Assembly (NCBI RefSeq): GCF_000225525.1
Contig: NZ_AGBF01000061.1
Location: 1-32,687 of the forward strand
Reading direction: 5' to 3'
Source: Streptomyces zinciresistens K42
Lineage (GTDB): Bacteria; Actinomycetota; Actinomycetes; Streptomycetales; Streptomycetaceae
Length of the DNA: 32,687 bases
Shown: in pieces, positions 29,249-32,687 of the stretch
Layout: every line of letters begins with the position of its first letter
How positions within the stretch are numbered: position 1 is the first letter of the stretch
Made by a program: the position numbers and the translations under genes
The notes under the pieces: generated by a model
The model's database searches: none
The model's input: only the letters and a program-made list of their open reading frames with translations
What the model was told of the DNA's origin: nothing

Positions 29249-30889
29249 TCAGGGCGTGAGGTCGGACTCCATCACCGTCAGGAGACGGGCGGGCGCCTCG
29301 CCCGGCTGCCGTGCCTGCTCCAGCCGGAGCCGGGCCGAACGCCCCCGCACCGTCAGGGTCATGAGCTGGTTGCCGAACCAGGGGCCGCCCGTACGGCGCC
29401 AGTCGATCGTGGCGCGGGTGGCGCCGCCGTGGCCCGCGAACCGCCGCCCCAGCACCCGGGCCGCCCCGCTCCAGCCGAAGCGGAAGCCCAGGCGGATCGC
29501 GAGGGGGATGGCGTTGTGCACGGGCGAGCAGGTCAGCTGGTAGACGCGGGCGTCCGGTCCGCGCCCGGCGGGCCAGGACGGCTCGGCCACGTACGCGTGG
29601 TGCACGTCCCCCGACAGGACGCACACCGTCGCGGGCGCCGCCTGCCCGGACCCCGCCTCCGCGATCAGGTCCGCCAGCGCCTCGAAGGACTCCGGGAAGG
29701 CCGCCCAGTGCTCCAGGTCGGCCCCCCGCCGCATTCTCTCGCCGAACCGCGCCCAGCGCTCGCCTCGTTCGCCCCGGCACAGCGCGGCGTTCCACGCCTC
29801 GGCGTCGTGCACCAGATGAGGCAGCAGCCACGGCAGGGAGGTGCCGATGAGGAGGTGGTCGCAGCTGCCGGGGGCGTCCAGCGCCTGCTCGCGCAGCCAC
29901 CGCGCCGCACCGGCGTCGAGCATCGAGCGCGCGCCCTCCTCAAGGACCCGCGCGGCCCGCGTGTCCACCATCAGCAGCCGCACCCGCCCGAAGTCGCGCC
30001 GGTAGCTCCAGCGCACCGAGGCGGGGTCGGCGTCGGCTCCGCCGGCGAAGGAGCGCAGCAGATCGGTGCCGTCGGGCGCGGCGCGTACGGCGGCGTAGAG
30101 CGGGTCGGCGGCCAGTTCGGCCGGGGAGAGGTTCCCGAGGTGCTGGTGGACCCAGTACGACATCAGCCCGCTCAGCAGCCGCTCGCGCCACCACGGGGTG
30201 GCCCGCATGTCGGCGAGCCAGGCCGCGGAGGTGTTCCAGTCGTCGATGACGTCGTGGTCGTCGAAGATCATGCAGCTGGGGACGGTGGACAGCAGCCAGC
30301 GGACCTCGGGGTCCAGCCAGGACTCGTAGTACAGCCGGGTGTACTCCTCGTAGTCCGCGACCTCGGCCCCCGGCGGCTCGGCCAGATCGCGCCGGGCGGC
30401 CAGCCAGCGCCGGGTCGCCCCGGAGACCTCGTCGGCGTACACCTGGTCGCCGAGCAGCACCAGGACGTCCGGGCGCTCCCCGTCCGGGGCGGCCGCCAGC
30501 CGCGCGGCCAGCGTGTCGAGCGCGTCCGGTCCGACGGGGTCCTTCTCGCCGTCCGGCGGGGCCGCCCAGCGGCAGGAGCCGAAGGCGAGGCGGACGGTGT
30601 CGCCCTCGGCGGGGGTGCGCACGGCGGAGGGCGGGAAGGGCGAGTCGGGCGGCGGCCACACCGGGCTGCCGTCGAGGAGGACCTCGTACGGCGTGGTCGT
30701 CCCCGGCGTCAGACCGGTCACCGGCACCAGCGCGTAGTGGTGCCCGGCGATCTGGAAGGTGCGGGACGTGCCGCCGGAGCCGTCCGCCGCCCGTACCTCG
30801 GCGGTGCACGGACGGCTCGTCTCGACCCACACGGTCGCGGACGAGCCGTCGGCGTACCTCAGCAGTGGCCCCAGGCGCAGTTCCGGCAC
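29249..30889 (-). CDS. PhoD-like alkaline phosphatase / phosphodiesterase
   Basis: A 546-aa metallophosphatase of the PhoD family. An N-terminal beta-sandwich (PELRLGPLLRYADGSSATVWVET to about 95) precedes the catalytic domain. Its motifs are FGSCR at 103-107, LLGDQVYAD at 145-153, the metal-binding FDDHDVIDDWN at 209-219, and VLSGDVHHAY later, giving the aspartates and histidines for two metal ions. No signal or twin-arginine sequence is visible at the N-terminus, so this copy may be cytosolic, unlike secreted PhoD. Start GTG 30889 was chosen for the nearby GGAGGAGG (spacing about 12); a longer start at 30952 has no support and would add low-quality sequence. It is preceded by a striking inverted repeat. 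Confidence 0.87.
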   Translation of the reverse strand: MPELRLGPLLRYADGSSATVWVETSRPCTAEVRAADGSGGTSRTFQIAGHHYALVPVTGLTPGTTTPYEVLLDGSPVWPPPDSPFPPSAVRTPAEGDTVRLAFGSCRWAAPPDGEKDPVGPDALDTLAARLAAAPDGERPDVLVLLGDQVYADEVSGATRRWLAARRDLAEPPGAEVADYEEYTRLYYESWLDPEVRWLLSTVPSCMIFDDHDVIDDWNTSAAWLADMRATPWWRERLLSGLMSYWVHQHLGNLSPAELAADPLYAAVRAAPDGTDLLRSFAGGADADPASVRWSYRRDFGRVRLLMVDTRAARVLEEGARSMLDAGAARWLREQALDAPGSCDHLLIGTSLPWLLPHLVHDAEAWNAALCRGERGERWARFGERMRRGADLEHWAAFPESFEALADLIAEAGSGQAAPATVCVLSGDVHHAYVAEPSWPAGRGPDARVYQLTCSPVHNAIPLAIRLGFRFGWSGAARVLGRRFAGHGGATRATIDWRRTGGPWFGNQLMTLTVRGRSARLRLEQARQPGEAPARLLTVMESDLTP

Positions 30890-30958
30890 GGTCGTCGCCC
30901 GCCCTCCTCCTCGGTCGGCTCGCCGCCGGGCCGTCCCGCGCCCGCGGCTCACGCAGGT

Positions 30959-31014
30959 CGTGTTTCGAAAGTCCCGCCCGCCCGGCGGGCGGACGACGCT
31001 CCTTTCGAAACACG
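30959..31014. promoter_or_regulatory. Nested inverted repeats before the PhoD-like gene
   Basis: A perfect 13-bp inverted repeat (30959-30971 with 31002-31014; core TGTTTCGAAA) encloses a second perfect palindrome (30974-30982 with 30984-30992). The block lies 70-125 bases upstream of the PhoD-like start and 101 bases beyond the end of the HNH gene. AT-rich outer arms in a GC-rich genome are unusual for a terminator and resemble an operator. Either a regulatory site or a terminator is possible. Confidence 0.6.
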
Positions 31015-31114
31015 CCCTCCAGGTCCTCGCCCCGTACGGTACGGAACGGCGGAGCGGAATGGGGAGGTTCCGCAGGTCACGGTTTGCCGAAGACCGCCCG
31101 GCCGGCCGTGGGGC

Positions 31115-31759
31115 TCAGCAGCTCGCGAGGTAGTTCGTGAGGGCCGACTTCTCCGCCGAGTCGACCGAGAGGCCGTAGTAGTACTTCACCTGGACCCAGG
31201 CGCGGACGTAGGTGCAGCGGTAGGCCGTGCGCGAGGGCATCCACTGGGCCGGGTCCTGGTCGCCCTTGGACTGGTTCACGTTGTCGGTGACGGCGAGGAG
31301 CTGCGGGCGCGTCATGTCGTTGGCGAAGGACTGGCGGCGCGCGGTGGTCCAGGCGTCGGCGCCGGAGTCCCACGCCTCGGCCAGCGGGACGAGGTGGTCG
31401 ATGTCCACGTCGGAGGCGGCCGGCCAGGTGGCGCCGTCGTAGGGGGAGTACCAGCTTCCGCTGGTGGCGGCGCAGGAGGAGTCGGTGACGACGTTCGTGC
31501 CGTCGCGCTTGAGGACCGCCTCACGGGTGTTGCAGGAGCCGGACTGGGTGATCCACGTCGGGAACAGGTCGCGGTTGTAGCCGGTGCGGTCCTCGGTCGC
31601 CACGGTGAGCTGGGCGAGGTAGCCGCGGGCCGTGGCGCCGCTGACGGGCGTGGGGAGCGCGGCGGAGGCGGTCGGGGCGGCGAGGACCGCGACGGAGGCC
31701 ATGACACCGGTGAGGGCCGCGACCAGGCTGACCCGTCGACGCGCGTAGAACTTCGACAT
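31115..31759 (-). CDS. Secreted HNH endonuclease family protein (GmrSD/DUF1524 type)
   Basis: A 214-aa secreted nuclease-like protein. The signal peptide is MSKFYARRRVSLVAALTGVM and cleavage is likely after ASA at 33. The HNH core has DIDHLVPLAEAW at 119-130, with DH at 121-122, and VTDNVNQSKGDQDPAQW at 157-173, where two asparagines and an aspartate complete the metal-binding site. Four cysteines (76, 96, 182, 214) suggest two disulfides, as expected for an exported enzyme. Such proteins probably degrade extracellular DNA. ATG 31759 has AGGGAG six bases upstream. The divergent GDT1-type gene starts 265 bases away. Confidence 0.92.
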   Translation of the reverse strand: MSKFYARRRVSLVAALTGVMASVAVLAAPTASAALPTPVSGATARGYLAQLTVATEDRTGYNRDLFPTWITQSGSCNTREAVLKRDGTNVVTDSSCAATSGSWYSPYDGATWPAASDVDIDHLVPLAEAWDSGADAWTTARRQSFANDMTRPQLLAVTDNVNQSKGDQDPAQWMPSRTAYRCTYVRAWVQVKYYYGLSVDSAEKSALTNYLASC

Positions 31760-32024
31760 GCGAACTCCCTTGAGGGGTGGGGGTGTCGGCGTACGAGCGT
31801 GCTGATGCTCGTCGCGCCGCGTTGCGGGGAGATGTGTGATGGGTGAGAAGCTAGTGACGCGTCCATGACATGACAAGGTCGCGGGTGTGACTTTCTCGCC
31901 GCAAATGTGGGGATCTCCAGGTGAAGCGCCCGGCCGGCGGCCCGGGGGTGTCGCGTAATCTGGAGGCGCGGCGGGGGAGTGGCTCGGTCGGCAGTGCCCA
32001 CCCGCCCCGACCGATTGAGGAACC
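31760..32024. promoter_or_regulatory. Divergent spacer before the GDT1-type gene
   Basis: A 265-bp region that carries the promoters of the HNH nuclease and the transporter genes. Directly before the transporter, CGGTCGG (31985-31991) and CCGACCG (32007-32013) form a 7-bp stem with a 15-nt loop, followed by TTGAGG and the start. A manganese riboswitch would be plausible here, but its conserved core is not evident. Confidence 0.35.
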
Positions 32025-32606
32025 TTGATCAGTTTCAGCGTGACGGCCGTCGTCTTCGGCGTGATCCTCCTCGCCGAACTGCCCGACAAGACCGCGCTCG
32101 CCGGGCTCGTCCTCGGCACGCGCTACCGGGCCTCGTACGTCTTCGTCGGCGTCGCCGCCGCGTTCGCCCTCCACGTCGCGCTCGCCGTCGCGGCGGGCAG
32201 CGTGCTCACGCTGCTCCCGCGGCAGATCGTGCAGGCGCTGACCGGGGTGCTCTTCCTGGGCGGGGCGGCCGTGCTGCTGATGAAGCGGGACGAGAACGAG
32301 GAGGAGATCCGCAAGCCGGAGAACCAGTCGTTCTGGAAGGTGTCCCGGGCCGGGTTCATGCTCATCCTGGTCGCCGAGTTCGCCGACCTGACGCAGATCA
32401 TGACGGCGAACCTCGCGGCGCGCTACGGCGATCCGCTCTCCGTCGGGCTGGGAGCCGTGCTCGCGCTCTGGACCGTGGCGGCGATGGGCATTCTCGGCGG
32501 CAAGGCGCTGATGCGCAGGGTGCCGCTGCAACTGGTCACGAAGGTGGCCGCGCTGGTGATGCTGGCGCTGGGCGTGTGGAGCCTGTGGGAGGCGGTCGCC
32601 CGCTGA
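32025..32606 (+). CDS. GDT1/UPF0016 (TMEM165) family transporter
   Basis: A 193-aa membrane protein with six hydrophobic segments in two homologous halves. Family signatures: AELPDKTALA at 17-26, close to the canonical E-x-G-D-K/R-T (with Pro instead of Gly), and AEFADLTQIM at 117-126. Acidic residues E18, D21, E118 and D121 would line the ion path. Members transport Mn2+ or Ca2+ out of the cytosol. The 88-107 loop is charged and cytosolic. TTG 32025 is the start that keeps the motif at its usual place; GAGGAACC is just upstream and no closer ATG or GTG exists. The gene runs near the right edge; beyond it is GC-rich DNA with repeated GCCGGGTGT. Confidence 0.9.
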   Translation: MISFSVTAVVFGVILLAELPDKTALAGLVLGTRYRASYVFVGVAAAFALHVALAVAAGSVLTLLPRQIVQALTGVLFLGGAAVLLMKRDENEEEIRKPENQSFWKVSRAGFMLILVAEFADLTQIMTANLAARYGDPLSVGLGAVLALWTVAAMGILGGKALMRRVPLQLVTKVAALVMLALGVWSLWEAVAR

Positions 32607-32636
32607 GGCGGCGGGGCGCGGGGGCCGCGGGCCGGG

Positions 32637-32660
32637 TGCCGGGTGTGCCGGGTGTGCCGG
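32637..32660. repeat. GCCGGGTGT tandem repeats at the right edge
   Basis: Short GCCGGGTGT/GCCGGGTGCC units repeat three times after the last gene. No gene or hairpin of note is visible to the end of the window. Confidence 0.4.
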
Positions 32661-32687
32661 GCGGGGCGGGTCCACGGGCCGCGCATG

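Noticed and set aside
27065..31846. A 1593-aa plus-strand open frame across the FAD-binding, PhoD and HNH genes
   Set aside because: It is the antisense of three well-supported genes and has shadow-type composition (VRG, AEA, RPA runs).
31931..32024. Manganese riboswitch before the GDT1-type gene
   Set aside because: A GGGGAG and a 7-bp hairpin are present, but the space is short and the conserved loop sequences are missing.

Overview
The window is high-GC actinobacterial DNA and almost certainly from a Streptomyces chromosome. The reasons are the very high G+C with third-position GC bias, frequent GTG starts, twin arrays of TerD/TerC genes, a homodimeric-type pyruvate dehydrogenase E1, XRE regulators of the DUF5753 type, and secreted proteins with Streptomyces-style signal peptides. 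No database search was possible; all family calls rest on recognised motifs in the translated sequence.

Layout. (1) 1-2889: two strong hairpins, then aceE (pyruvate dehydrogenase E1) on the minus strand. (2) 3243-4260: a DUF3052 protein and a 1-Cys peroxiredoxin of the AhpE type. (3) 4401-13391: a Ter stress module. It has two near-identical TerD proteins, a TerC/DUF475 membrane protein, a TerA-like protein, an opposed TerD with a repetitive Pro/Gln/Tyr tail, and then a predicted enzyme operon. That operon encodes a HpcH/HpaI (CitE-like) lyase, a four-domain phosphoribosyltransferase-TRSP-phosphoribosyltransferase-PELOTA fusion, and a HAD phosphatase overlapping it by one base. (4) 13430-18703: a small FmdB zinc ribbon, then three exported cell-surface proteins on the plus strand: a class A penicillin-binding protein with a damaged transpeptidase site, a NodB-fold deacetylase-like protein with a changed catalytic motif, and a Cys-type amidase-domain protein. 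(5) 18750-20150: a membrane-anchored coiled-coil protein of unknown function.

(6) A tRNA-Val(UAC) gene at 20336-20410 is followed by an accessory-looking stretch to about 24400. It contains a start-less XRE fragment, a two-gene minus-strand unit (helical small protein and Cys-rich protein), a divergent DUF6879 plus XRE/DUF5753 pair, a Nudix hydrolase and a frameshifted small membrane protein. No integrase and no second copy of the tRNA 3' end is visible. (7) 24449-32606: ordinary chromosome-type genes (a small conserved protein, DUF2277, a lipoprotein, DedA, an FAD/NAD(P)-binding protein, PhoD-like phosphatase, a secreted HNH nuclease, and a GDT1/UPF0016 transporter).

How the parts may work together. 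The Ter proteins plus the lyase/PRTase/HAD enzymes match the known comparative-genomic proposal that TerC/TerD complexes at the membrane are coupled to a pathway making a nucleoside-like metabolite; the product is unknown. The adjacent peroxiredoxin and an ECF-type promoter-like sequence before the first terD fit a stress role. The envelope genes beside it, two of them with altered catalytic residues, may be a separate cell-wall unit. The most promising unexplained items are the enzyme fusion operon without its usual ATP-grasp partner, the altered cell-wall enzymes, and the divergent DUF6879/XRE locus.
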